Source of the DNA: Bacteroidota bacterium
GTDB taxonomy: Bacteria > Bacteroidota > Bacteroidia > 2-12-FULL-35-15
Reading direction: 5' to 3'
Assembly (NCBI GenBank): GCA_025963715.1
Contig: JAOQAG010000034.1
Location: forward strand, 1-64,000
Length of the DNA stretch: 64,000 nucleotides
Numbering within the stretch: the stretch's first letter is position 1; the number at the start of each line of letters is the position of its first letter. The notes beneath the pieces are model-generated. The model saw only the letters and a program-made list of their open reading frames with translations. It searched no databases and had not been told where the DNA came from. Of this stretch, positions 1-7,790 are shown in pieces. The position numbers and the translations under genes were made by a program.

Positions 1-150
1 TACTGTCATCCCGGGCTTGACCCGGGATCTGTTAAATACTTGCAGCGCCTACACAGTTCTTAATTGGCAGATCCCGGGTCAAGCCCGGGATGACAGCTGA
101 AGAAAGTATTTCTGTTTCCATAAACAACAATGTTCTACAACATAACCTTA
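1..150. repeat. REP-like palindrome with a conserved tail
   Basis: Two inverted half-elements (about 4-31 and 67-97) carry the core GTCATCCCGGGCTTGACC and its complement. The right half is followed by a tail (about 98-150) that recurs almost unchanged at 45212-45265. Related copies lie at 47471-47569 and 50074-50102, with degenerate ones near 49555 and 62415. The element lies in the gap before the first gene. It is truncated or just complete at the window edge, so its left limit is uncertain. Confidence 0.85.
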
Positions 151-235
151 TTTTTCAATAAAAAAATCTGTGCATCTGTGGCTTCCTTATCAAAACAGAA
201 ATAATATTATATTTAAAGACATTTAAAACCAATCT

Positions 236-2143
236 ATGAAACCAGCAATTACAAAAAGTGTATTTCCCTTAGCGCAAAAATGGCATCTTCCGTTGATCGT
301 TATTTCGGCTCTGGTGGCGTATCTTGGAACGCTGGGGCATGGTTTTGTGCTGGACGATGTGGCCGTGATCGATCAGAATAGTTTTGTAAAACAAGGCTTT
401 AAAGGTATTCCGCATTTGCTGAATACGTTTTACTGGCAAGGCTACTGGAACAGTAATGCCGGGCTTTACCGGCCGTTGTCGCTGATCACTTTTGCGATCG
501 AATATCAGTTCAGCAAGAACAATCCGATGATCCATCACTTTTTTAATGTGGTGTATTATGTGATCATTTGTTGTTTGCTTTACAAAGTATTGGTAAAATG
601 GTTTGTAAAATTGGATGCGGGAATTATTCTGCTGATCACTTTATTGTTTGTGGTGCATCCGATCCATACGGAAGTGGTGGCGAACATAAAAAGCCGCGAC
701 GAATTACTTGCACTGTTATTCTTTTTACTGAGTGCGAATGCTTTTAAAGCAGGTAATACAAAATCAATTCTACTGAGTAGTTTTTATTTCCTGCTGTCGC
801 TTTTTGCGAAGGAGGGAGCACTGATGCTGTTGCCGGTATTGCTGATCTATGTGCATGTTACAAGCAATTTCAAACCGCTGCAGGTGTTTAAAACATTTGC
901 TCCGTTTTTTGTTGTTTCCGGAATATGGCTGCTGATCCACCAGTATGTGATCCAGCACGGGCCGACTGTGATCACGTATAGTTACAGTGATAACAGCCTG
1001 ATAGCGGCACATTCCGTGATCGAGCAAAAAGCCACTGCATTCAGCATTCTTGCAAGGTATTTTGTAAAGCTGATCTTCCCTTATCAAATGTCGTATGATT
1101 ATTCGTTCAACCAGATCCCGATCGTGGGATTATTTTCGATTGGCGCATTGGCTGGGATTATGATGTTAGGAGCACTTGTTTATTTCTGTATTAAATTTTA
1201 CAGGAAGGATGCGTTTATCACGATCGCGATCGCGTTTATTTTATTCCCGTTATTATTGACTTGCAATTTACTTTTCAATATCGGCGCTACTGCTGCTGAT
1301 CGCTTTTTGTTTGTATCGTCCATCGGCAGCTGCATGTTGCTGGTATATTTGCCTTACCTGCTGATCAAAAATGTGGAGCAGCGCTCACTGATAAAATACT
1401 GTGTGGTGGTGTTCTCGGCTGTTTTTATAATAATGACGATTAACCGGAACAAGGTATGGAAGAGTGATTTTACACTGTTTGAAAGTGATGTAACAGTTTC
1501 TGAAAACAGTGCACGCACACATTACAATTATGGAACAGGATTGATGAATCGTTCGAAAGACCCGGCAGATAAAACCATGGCGGATGCAAAAAATGAATTA
1601 ACAGCAGCAGTAACGATCGATCCGGGATATTATGATGCGCTTATTAATTTAGGAGCGGTGCATACCAAACAAAAAGCATATCCGGAAGCGCTGGCTGTTT
1701 ACCGGCAGGCATTAAAATTAAGCCCGGAAAGTAGTCTCCTGGCAGGCAATATGGGAGAAGCTTTTTACAGGAATAATCAGATGGATAGCGCCATTCTTTA
1801 TTTCAATAATGCACACCGTTTGGGTAATCATAATCTTGAATCGTATAATATTTTAGGAACTATTTATTTTACTAAAAAAGATTACGTGCAAGCCTGTAAA
1901 GTCTTTGAAGAGGGCATCACAACAACAAAAGATTCTACTTCCTCCAATTTATACATGAATTATGGCAATGCGCTGGCGATGAGCAACCGTGATCCGGAAG
2001 CGATCAAAGCACTGGAGCGCTCGTATGAATTAAATAGTAAAAATCCGCAGGCCTTGTATTTTATAGCGATTACGTATAATAAAATGGGGGATACACTGAA
2101 CGCGAATAAATATTACAGGGAGTTTAAGCAACTGAATCCTTAG
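236..2143 (+). CDS. GT-C-type membrane protein with C-terminal TPR repeats
   Basis: This is a 635-residue integral membrane protein. The first roughly 410 residues hold about ten hydrophobic segments. An early acidic pair (D40-D41, in VLDDVAVID) and the following YRPLSLITF stretch are typical of the TMTC/O-mannosyltransferase-like GT-C fold found in many bacterial TPR proteins. From about residue 421 onward there are soluble tetratricopeptide repeats (for example YYDALINLGAVHTKQKAY). The family suggests transfer of a lipid-linked sugar to extracytoplasmic protein, but the substrate cannot be told from sequence. The gene stands alone. Its TAG stop is the first base of a dispersed repeat, and a hairpin terminator follows at 2207. 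Confidence 0.7.
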   Translation: MKPAITKSVFPLAQKWHLPLIVISALVAYLGTLGHGFVLDDVAVIDQNSFVKQGFKGIPHLLNTFYWQGYWNSNAGLYRPLSLITFAIEYQFSKNNPMIHHFFNVVYYVIICCLLYKVLVKWFVKLDAGIILLITLLFVVHPIHTEVVANIKSRDELLALLFFLLSANAFKAGNTKSILLSSFYFLLSLFAKEGALMLLPVLLIYVHVTSNFKPLQVFKTFAPFFVVSGIWLLIHQYVIQHGPTVITYSYSDNSLIAAHSVIEQKATAFSILARYFVKLIFPYQMSYDYSFNQIPIVGLFSIGALAGIMMLGALVYFCIKFYRKDAFITIAIAFILFPLLLTCNLLFNIGATAADRFLFVSSIGSCMLLVYLPYLLIKNVEQRSLIKYCVVVFSAVFIIMTINRNKVWKSDFTLFESDVTVSENSARTHYNYGTGLMNRSKDPADKTMADAKNELTAAVTIDPGYYDALINLGAVHTKQKAYPEALAVYRQALKLSPESSLLAGNMGEAFYRNNQMDSAILYFNNAHRLGNHNLESYNILGTIYFTKKDYVQACKVFEEGITTTKDSTSSNLYMNYGNALAMSNRDPEAIKALERSYELNSKNPQALYFIAITYNKMGDTLNANKYYREFKQLNP

Positions 2144-2184
2144 GTACGGATAACGAACAGGAGCGAAACTACGAATCGGTGTGT
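2144..2184. repeat. Dispersed ACGGATAACGAAC-type repeat, copy 1
   Basis: The sequence GGTACGGATAACGAAC and the following ACTACGAATCGGTGTG directly abut the TAG stop at 2141-2143. The reverse complement of 62570-62612 is nearly the same and also starts at a TAG stop. Other copies lie at 51000-51040 and 62287-62325. Confidence 0.75.
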
Positions 2185-2206
2185 ATGTTGTGTGTTTAAA
2201 GGAACT

Positions 2207-2227
2207 ACCCCTGTCAGGGGTTTTTCT
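2207..2227 (+). terminator. Rho-independent terminator-like hairpin
   Basis: ACCCCTGTCAGGGGTTTTT forms a short GC stem followed by five T residues, 63 bases after the stop of the GT-C/TPR gene. Confidence 0.6.
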
Positions 2228-2251
2228 TTATACTGCGCAGCATGTATACTT

Positions 2252-2364
2252 CGCAGGCGCGAGTGTCCCAACGTGCCAAACTATTTTATGGCATCTTGCC
2301 ATTACTAAAAAAGAGCGAGACGCTCTAAAAATAAAAAGGCACGAGTGGGACACTCGCGCCTGCG
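2252..2364. repeat. Inverted-repeat element, GCAGGCGCGAGTGTCCC family, copy 1
   Basis: The left arm (2252-2277) and right arm (2338-2364) are complementary over about 26 bases, enclosing an AT-richer centre. A second, more degenerate member lies at 33102-33211. The arrangement resembles a short non-autonomous palindromic element. An open frame across it (2181-2390) looks fortuitous. Confidence 0.75.
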
Positions 2365-2366
2365 CA

Positions 2367-2404
2367 CAAAAAAAACCTGACGGGGTTTAAAACCCTTTCA
2401 GGGG
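2367..2404 (-). terminator. Terminator of the secreted-protein gene at 2481
   Basis: Read on the minus strand this is CCTGAAAGGGTTT / TAAACCCCGTCAGG followed by a run of eight T residues. It lies about 75 bases downstream of the minus-strand stop at 2481. Confidence 0.6.
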
Positions 2405-2480
2405 GGATAACAAACGTTGGCATGTGATGTTTTTGAGGTGCTGTGTTATATCAATTTAGATGACGTTAAGAGTCTAATAT

Positions 2481-2903
2481 CTATTTCGCTTCCATCACAA
2501 AAATCGAATGCGTTTCATCCGGATCGCGGTAATCCACTTTTATTGATTTAGGATCAACAGCAATTACTTTGTAGGAAAATTTATCTCCGCTGGCTGGATT
2601 TACAAAATAAATATATTGTCCGGAGCGCGACCATGTACCGGAGCTTTTTTTACCAAACAGAATAGCTGTGTAGGTCATATCGGTACCCATTTGCAGCATG
2701 TCGGTTGCATTTTTTTCACCGGGAGGTTTTGTTACTACGGACCATTCTTCCACTGAAATGACATGCCATTCTTTTCCGCACATCAGCGAATCGGTATGCG
2801 ATAATTTTAAGGACGTTCCTAATTTGCTGGCTGTTTTTGTTTGTGCAACAAGGGCGCTGCTCATTATTGCTGCAAGGAATAGAAAAGTAATTTGTTTTTT
2901 CAT
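2481..2903 (-). CDS. Small secreted protein of unknown function
   Basis: This 140-residue protein starts with a clear signal peptide (MKKQITFLFLAAIMSS, cleavage expected just before Q21). The mature part has alternating short strands (GKEWHVISVEEW, YIYFVNPASGDKFSY) and looks like a small beta-barrel or lipocalin-like fold, but no diagnostic motif was recognised. It lies 28 bases after the lipoprotein gene at 2932, on the same strand, and is probably the last gene of that transcript. No function is assigned. Confidence 0.7.
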   Translation of the reverse strand: MKKQITFLFLAAIMSSALVAQTKTASKLGTSLKLSHTDSLMCGKEWHVISVEEWSVVTKPPGEKNATDMLQMGTDMTYTAILFGKKSSGTWSRSGQYIYFVNPASGDKFSYKVIAVDPKSIKVDYRDPDETHSIFVMEAK

Positions 2904-2931
2904 GAAAATAGAACTGTTTAAATACTATAAA

Positions 2932-4005
2932 CTAATGGATCTGAACCATCACAATTTTTCCTTCCTGCGTTACCAGGCTTTGCTGCACGCCGCCGACAAA
3001 GCGTGTACCATCAGGTGCAAACGATCCCAATCCGGCCCACACCGCATGGCCTGCATATTGCGAGCTGCCGGATTCATTAAAATAAGTAAGGCGTGTTTTG
3101 CTGGTTCCATCCGGATTCATCATCCACCAGTCGGTTCCACCAGCACCGCTTTTAGTATTACTCATCCATACGATCTTGCTGCCATCGGGTTTATAAAAAC
3201 CATGCTCGTTGTAATCTGCGGTAGTTAATTTCAGCAGGTTGGTGCCTAATGTATCAATGGTGTAAATGTGCTCATCCAAAAACGAAACCTGGTTCATATC
3301 GCTGCAGAAGATCAGGCGGCTATCGTCCGGTGAAAAGCCGTAACATTCATAAAATGCATTGGTAACCGGTTCAATCGTACGGATATTGCTCACAACGGGC
3401 GTACTGTCGGTTGGATCAAAATGGAAATCAGCGATTTTAATGGTCCAGAAACCAGCTTGCTGTAAAGGATTTAAAATATTGGGCTGTGCTTTTCTATCCG
3501 TCCAGGAAATTTGTTTTCCATCGTGCGAAAAGCGCGGTGCAATTACGCCATGATCGTAATCATTGGGAATGTCCACAATTTTATACGCTTTTGTCCCAAG
3601 TGTATTCATTACCCAGATATCGCAATAAGCACCAAAGCCCGGCAATGCGTCGGTAGAAGAACCCGGATGTGTGGCTTTTTCAACCGCCATAATGATCCAT
3701 TTTCCGGAAGGATGCCAGTACGGCGTGCAAATGTGTTTGTTGGGTAATAGCGGGCTGGCGCAGGTAAGGCAAACATCGCCGGATGCATCCGGATTGGCAA
3801 AGTGAATATCGTAGTAAGTATCCGCTTCTTTGATGGAATAAGCAATGCGGTTGCTGCCAGATTGATCCCAGGAAACATCCAGTCCATGCTCGTTAAACGT
3901 GCTTACCGTTGTTGGAAGGTCGGCATCGGGAATGGAATTGTCTTTTTTACAGGATGCAAAAAAAAATAAAAGTAAACCGGGGAGCAGGATCTTTTTCATT
4001 TTCAT
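2932..4005 (-). CDS. Lipoprotein with TolB/PD40-type beta-propeller
   Basis: This 357-residue protein has a lipobox ending at Cys19 (FFFASCKKD), so it should be a membrane-anchored lipoprotein exposed to the periplasm or surface. The mature part contains repeated PD40/WD40-like blades: phrases such as WHPSGKWIIM, FSHDGKQISWTD, FSPDDSRLIFCSD and YKPDGSKIVWMSN recur at regular spacing. Such propellers bind proteins or peptides and are frequent in T9SS-containing bacteria, but the ligand is unknown. A second in-frame Met sits two codons later. It is spaced 33 bases from the upstream gene at 4039 and is probably co-transcribed with it. Confidence 0.8.
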   Translation of the reverse strand: MKMKKILLPGLLLFFFASCKKDNSIPDADLPTTVSTFNEHGLDVSWDQSGSNRIAYSIKEADTYYDIHFANPDASGDVCLTCASPLLPNKHICTPYWHPSGKWIIMAVEKATHPGSSTDALPGFGAYCDIWVMNTLGTKAYKIVDIPNDYDHGVIAPRFSHDGKQISWTDRKAQPNILNPLQQAGFWTIKIADFHFDPTDSTPVVSNIRTIEPVTNAFYECYGFSPDDSRLIFCSDMNQVSFLDEHIYTIDTLGTNLLKLTTADYNEHGFYKPDGSKIVWMSNTKSGAGGTDWWMMNPDGTSKTRLTYFNESGSSQYAGHAVWAGLGSFAPDGTRFVGGVQQSLVTQEGKIVMVQIH

Positions 4006-4038
4006 GTTGTTTATGAAAATAAAAGTAGTTAAAAAAAA

Positions 4039-4635
4039 TTACAATTGCACCCCAATGTGAAGGCCTAAACCAGATGTGCCAATGTTGACTTTATCCATAA
4101 GCTTGTACAGTTTTTTGCCGTTGTGCTTGTGTACAACAAACATGGTGGTATCAAACAGGAATAAAAAGCCGCCGTTCATGATCAGCGCATTTCCCCAACC
4201 GTTCCATTTGGCGCTGTGAGGCAGGTCGTTCTTTGCTTTTTCCGTTAAATACAATCCTACGGAAGAATACAAAAGATCAAGCGCGGCGTTGGCAATATAC
4301 GTGGATTCGGTATTGCTTTGCCATTGCAGGGTTTTGTTAAGATCAAGATCGTTTTTTTGCTTTGGCAGCAGGCTTGCGCCGACGATGATCACATTTACAC
4401 CATTGAACAGGACGTTCATCTGGTTAAAATAGTTGTCGCTTCCCTTCGTATTAAAATACAGGTAACTGCTGGCTGCTACATTGCCAACAGCCCAGCCACC
4501 CAATACTTTAAGGCCGGTCGCCGTTTTTGCATTGCGGGATCTGTTGAAATTATACAGATCGGAATTTACCGGCGCCTGCGCGAACGTCATCGTGCAAAAC
4601 GCGGTTAAAAAAAGCAGCGCAGCAATTTTTTTCAT
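4039..4635 (-). CDS. Secreted/periplasmic protein of unknown function in the carotenoid operon
   Basis: This 198-residue protein begins with signal peptide MKKIAALLFLTAFCTMTFAQ. The ATG at 4635 overlaps the TGA of the lycopene cyclase gene by four bases (ATGA), which decides this start against the longer open frame reaching 4815 and indicates translational coupling. The mature part has several hydrophobic stretches (VGNVAASSYLYF, VNVIIVGASLL, LIMNGGFLFLFDTTMFVV) that could be membrane helices. The family was not recognised. Its coupling to the cyclase suggests a role linked to carotenoid or membrane biogenesis, but that is inference. Confidence 0.7.
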   Translation of the reverse strand: MKKIAALLFLTAFCTMTFAQAPVNSDLYNFNRSRNAKTATGLKVLGGWAVGNVAASSYLYFNTKGSDNYFNQMNVLFNGVNVIIVGASLLPKQKNDLDLNKTLQWQSNTESTYIANAALDLLYSSVGLYLTEKAKNDLPHSAKWNGWGNALIMNGGFLFLFDTTMFVVHKHNGKKLYKLMDKVNIGTSGLGLHIGVQL

Positions 4636-5309
4636 GCTCGTTTTCGTTTTAAATATTCGTAAACCGTTACTACGAGAAGGATCTGCAGCATTCCGTAAAA
4701 CAGGTCTTCTAAGGGGATGCAATATATACGCACATTCATGTTTTTCAGATTGTTGTATACTACAATCGGTAAACCGGTGATGAACCCATTGATGAGCAGG
4801 AAGGGGACAATGCACACCGCCCAGGCAATGTAAAACCGGCCTAAATAAGCGGACCGGATGATAAATTGATGGATGAAAAGAAACGCGCTGAGTGCTGCAA
4901 AATCAACAAGTGTATATATTTTATCGTGATAAATAATGGCGCCAATCAGCAATGCTGTTGCCAGGATGAGTGTAATGCTGCTGGTAACAAGTGCAGGCAG
5001 ATCTTTTTTTATAAAATAATTGAGCACTTCATAAATAAAAATGCAGGAAAATGGCACGACCAGGAAAAAAAGCCATTCTTCAACCGGCAATCCGTAAATA
5101 AACAAGCCTTGCACATATCCGGAATTAAAGCTCCAGACATTGATTTTGGTAAACCAGATATCCCATGGGATAAAAACTGCAGCGCTTACCAGGATGGACG
5201 GGAACAGGTACCGCCATTTTTTATAAAAGCGGATCTTCTCTTCGAAGCTTTTGAAAAGCGGGTAGGAGAGGGTGAATAGTAATAAAAATATGTAAGCGAA
5301 ATGCTGCAT
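4632..5309 (-). CDS. crtYcd: Lycopene cyclase, small two-domain membrane type (CrtYc/CrtYd-like)
   Basis: This 225-residue polytopic membrane protein carries two copies of the lycopene-cyclase domain. The first contains PWDIWFTKINVWSFN and GLPVEEWLFFLVVP, the second IPLEDLFYGML; the P-x-E-[ED] motif in each is the family hallmark. These enzymes close the ends of lycopene to beta-ionone rings in the cytoplasmic membrane. The ATG at 5309 is chosen because the next 66 bases upstream, although open, are made of a dispersed repeat (5310-5348) that also precedes pdxH. It overlaps the next gene by ATGA and sits between cruF and the 198-residue protein. Confidence 0.88.
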   Translation of the reverse strand: MQHFAYIFLLLFTLSYPLFKSFEEKIRFYKKWRYLFPSILVSAAVFIPWDIWFTKINVWSFNSGYVQGLFIYGLPVEEWLFFLVVPFSCIFIYEVLNYFIKKDLPALVTSSITLILATALLIGAIIYHDKIYTLVDFAALSAFLFIHQFIIRSAYLGRFYIAWAVCIVPFLLINGFITGLPIVVYNNLKNMNVRIYCIPLEDLFYGMLQILLVVTVYEYLKRKRA

Positions 5310-5348
5310 ACGAATAACGAATAAATACGAATTTACGAATCTGTGTGG
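5306..5348. repeat. ACGAATAACGAAT-type repeat abutting the cyclase start codon
   Basis: On the minus strand the repeat reads CCACACAGATTCGTAAATTC, then TATTCGTTATTCGT, then the ATG of the cyclase gene. The same words precede the pdxH start at 47700, so the repeat stops exactly at a start codon in both places. Confidence 0.7.
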
Positions 5349-5451
5349 AATAATTAGTTCAGTCGTTTCTTGCACCGCGGCGGCCTAAAAATGACAATTG
5401 TAATTCTGTACTTGCTATGTCATGAATCAGTATGTGTTAAAATTCTATGTG

Positions 5452-6087
5452 TCAAAAAAAGCAAAGCACGGCAAAAAATAAAAACTGGATGATCAGTAAT
5501 ACCGGTGCCAGTTTGTTTTGTTTGTTAAATTTTAACGAATGAAAAAGATACAGCAGTAAAAACGAAACGATAAACCATGCGATGTAATTGCGCATGGGCG
5601 CTATGCCTTCATACCATTCCCAAAAACCATATTTTCCGGAAACGGGTTCGATCATGTTATCCAGTATTACCAGCATTAATGCGCCAATGCAGCTTTTTAA
5701 AATAATGGTTGTTTTTATTTTGTCGCTGATAATTCCTGCGCAATACACCAGCATCAGCCAGTTAACACCAATTACCAATGGGACATCCAGGAGTTTCCAG
5801 CCGAGTGTGTTCCTGTAATCATAATAGCCGAAAATTATTTTTGTTTTTACACCCAAAAATTCAATGAAAAAACCGGACACAGAACAAACAATAATGAACA
5901 GTAAAAATGGCTTGTTAAAATTTTTATGATTCAATAAAAGAAGAAAAGCGCTAAGCAGTAAATTGACCGGTGTAAGCGCTAAAAAAAAATCGCGGTAAAC
6001 GCTGTGGATACCGATAATGCCCGCCACATGCACGATCACAAGAATGATTGCGGATACAAAAAGTTGTTTATCTTTTTGCGCTTGCAT
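5452..6087 (-). CDS. cruF: Carotenoid 1,2-hydratase-type membrane protein (CruF family, DUF422)
   Basis: This 211-residue protein has about seven hydrophobic helices. It matches the CruF/DUF422 carotenoid biosynthesis family in the pattern FGYYDYRNTLGWKL, then VPLVIGVNWLMLVYC, then DNMIEPVSGKYGFWEWYEG. CruF enzymes hydrate the psi-end of acyclic or monocyclic carotenoids (C-1',2' hydratase), in the cytoplasmic membrane. With a cyclase in the same cluster, this points to monocyclic hydroxylated carotenoids of the saproxanthin/myxol/flexixanthin type. It immediately follows the small secreted-protein gene (ATG at 6087, previous stop at 6088), consistent with an operon. Confidence 0.85.
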   Translation of the reverse strand: MQAQKDKQLFVSAIILVIVHVAGIIGIHSVYRDFFLALTPVNLLLSAFLLLLNHKNFNKPFLLFIIVCSVSGFFIEFLGVKTKIIFGYYDYRNTLGWKLLDVPLVIGVNWLMLVYCAGIISDKIKTTIILKSCIGALMLVILDNMIEPVSGKYGFWEWYEGIAPMRNYIAWFIVSFLLLYLFHSLKFNKQNKLAPVLLIIQFLFFAVLCFF

Positions 6088-6597
6088 TTAGTTGGCTGCT
6101 GATTTTATTTTTTTCTTTTCGTCCGCATTCACATAGCTGGTCGATAACAGATATTCCGCAATTTTATGCCGGAGATCAGTATTTTTTAAAGAAGCGAAAT
6201 GACTGATAATGTATTTTTTATCGGGATCTATTTGTTTGTAATATCCCAATGCTTTCGGGCAATTGGTTTGGATCGTAAAACGTAAAAAACGTAATTCCAC
6301 ATTGGCGCTGTCGGATTTAATAGATTGCTCGATCAATTTTTTTCCGGCAGTAAACAGTTTTATTTTTTCTTCCTTGTTTTTTACGTGATTGGCCATGGAA
6401 GCCGTGATCGCGCCTTTGTAGCCATTGATGAGATTGTCGGTGGAATTATTTTTTGATAATTTGTTGTACAATTTTGTACAGGTTGCACTATCTGTATTCA
6501 GTTTGTAATAATCCTTGCGAAGTGTTTCAATGCTGATATTTTGTGCGTTTGAAAACAAACCGGCCATTAAAAATAAAAAGAGAATGTTCCTTTTCAT
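6088..6597 (-). CDS. Small secreted helical protein in the carotenoid operon
   Basis: This 169-residue protein starts with signal peptide MKRNILFLFLMAGLFSNAQ. The rest is predicted mostly helical (YNKLSKNNSTDNLINGYKG, KEEKIKLFTAGKKLIEQSI, PDKKYIISHFASL), resembling irregular TPR-like hairpins. No enzyme motif is visible. It lies one base after crtB and directly abuts cruF, so it is almost certainly part of the crt transcript. Its function is unknown; a periplasmic accessory role is only a guess from position. Confidence 0.75.
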   Translation of the reverse strand: MKRNILFLFLMAGLFSNAQNISIETLRKDYYKLNTDSATCTKLYNKLSKNNSTDNLINGYKGAITASMANHVKNKEEKIKLFTAGKKLIEQSIKSDSANVELRFLRFTIQTNCPKALGYYKQIDPDKKYIISHFASLKNTDLRHKIAEYLLSTSYVNADEKKKIKSAAN

Positions 6598-6598
6598 T

Positions 6599-7435
6599 TT
6601 AAATAAGATTTAAGCTGTGTTTAACATAAGAACCGATAAAAAGCATGTACTTTTTGGAATCGGAAATACGGATACGTGTATCCATCACATGTTCGGGCGA
6701 TGTATTTTGTATTTTTTTAAACAGGGAAATGTAATAGATGTATGCTAAATAAACGCCCAGTCGCGCTTTTCGCGGAAGCTGCTGAATGCCTCTTAATCCG
6801 GCATCAAAATCTTTTTGAATGTCGGCCTCAATTTCTTTTTTTGTTTCTTTATTAAAATTTCTCGCATCAAAACCCGGAAAATAAGAGCGGCCCAGCAAAT
6901 GCACATCCGCTTTTAAATCGCGTAAAAAATTAATTTTTTGAAACGCAGCACCGAGCTTCATCGCATCAGGTTTAAGCTCCAGGTATTTTTTTTCATCGCC
7001 TTCTACAAATATTTTCAGGCACATTAATCCAACCACTTCCGCCGATCCTAAAATATATTCTTCATATCCTGCCTGGTTGTATTTGGTTTTATCCAGATCC
7101 ATTTCCATGCTTTTCAAAAAAGTATCGATCAGGTCCATGTCGATGTTGTATTTATTTACCGTGTCCTGAAAGCATTGTAAAATGGGGTTTAAGCTGATCT
7201 TTTGCCCGATGGCATCGTGTGTATCTTTAATAAAACGATCCAGCAATTCCTGTTTGTTATGATCGTGAAAGGTATCCACAATCTCATCTGCAAAGCGCAC
7301 AAAACCGTAAATAGCGTGGATTGGCATTACAAAATCTTTGTGAAGCAGGCTTACGCCCAACGAAAACGATGTGCTGTAATGGTGAGTCACCAGCTTACTG
7401 CAATTGTAACATACTTCGTTGTATAAGTCTTTCAT
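6599..7435 (-). CDS. crtB: Phytoene synthase
   Basis: This 278-residue protein belongs to the squalene/phytoene synthase family, which joins two geranylgeranyl-diphosphate molecules to phytoene, the first committed step to carotenoids. Both aspartate-rich Mg/diphosphate sites are present: DEIVD at residues 50-54 and LRDLKAD (D173, D177) followed by GRSYFP. The N-terminal HHYSTSFSLG is the usual flap region. Length is normal. It heads the group crtB-6088-cruF-crtYcd-4039, while crtI lies upstream across a 355-base repeat-filled gap, so crtB may have its own promoter. Confidence 0.95.
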   Translation of the reverse strand: MKDLYNEVCYNCSKLVTHHYSTSFSLGVSLLHKDFVMPIHAIYGFVRFADEIVDTFHDHNKQELLDRFIKDTHDAIGQKISLNPILQCFQDTVNKYNIDMDLIDTFLKSMEMDLDKTKYNQAGYEEYILGSAEVVGLMCLKIFVEGDEKKYLELKPDAMKLGAAFQKINFLRDLKADVHLLGRSYFPGFDARNFNKETKKEIEADIQKDFDAGLRGIQQLPRKARLGVYLAYIYYISLFKKIQNTSPEHVMDTRIRISDSKKYMLFIGSYVKHSLNLI

Positions 7436-7790
7436 TTATCTGCTAAATACTAATGTTTACTAATTTACTAATCTGTTTTAATCAACGAAAAACGAAATTT
7501 GCGAAATGAACGAAACTGTGTGGTCGCTGTATTTCACACACCCCTGGCCCCTCTCAAGAGGGGAATGGACGCTACTGATTTTTAATTTTTTAGTTATTAA
7601 ATTTTAATTAATTATTAAATAGTAAAAATAATTTCAATGCTGAAGGATCAAATTCCCCTCTTGAGAGGGGTTAGGGGTGTGTTCTGCGTCAACCATCTTA
7701 CACACAGACTAATAACTATTCCACACACAGCAAACTTTGAACCTTGAACTTTGAACTTTTTTCCCACAGCAAACTTTTAACTTTCTAACT
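7436..7790. repeat. Repeat-filled gap between crtI and crtB with inverted repeat 7536-7682
   Basis: Three repeat families are stacked here. Near crtB, 7470-7522 carries ACGAAA-type words ending in ACTGTGTGG. Then 7536-7566 and 7652-7682 form an inverted repeat with about 29 of 31 matching positions (core CCCCTCTCAAGAGGGGAAT). Finally 7724-7800 is an array of AACTTTGAAC-type words with ACACAGCAAAC, running into the TAA stop of crtI. No coding region is seen. Confidence 0.8.

Noticed and set aside
2181-2390. 69-codon open frame
   Set aside because: It is composed of the terminator hairpin, an inverted repeat and another hairpin; no protein-like composition, and the arms explain the open frame.
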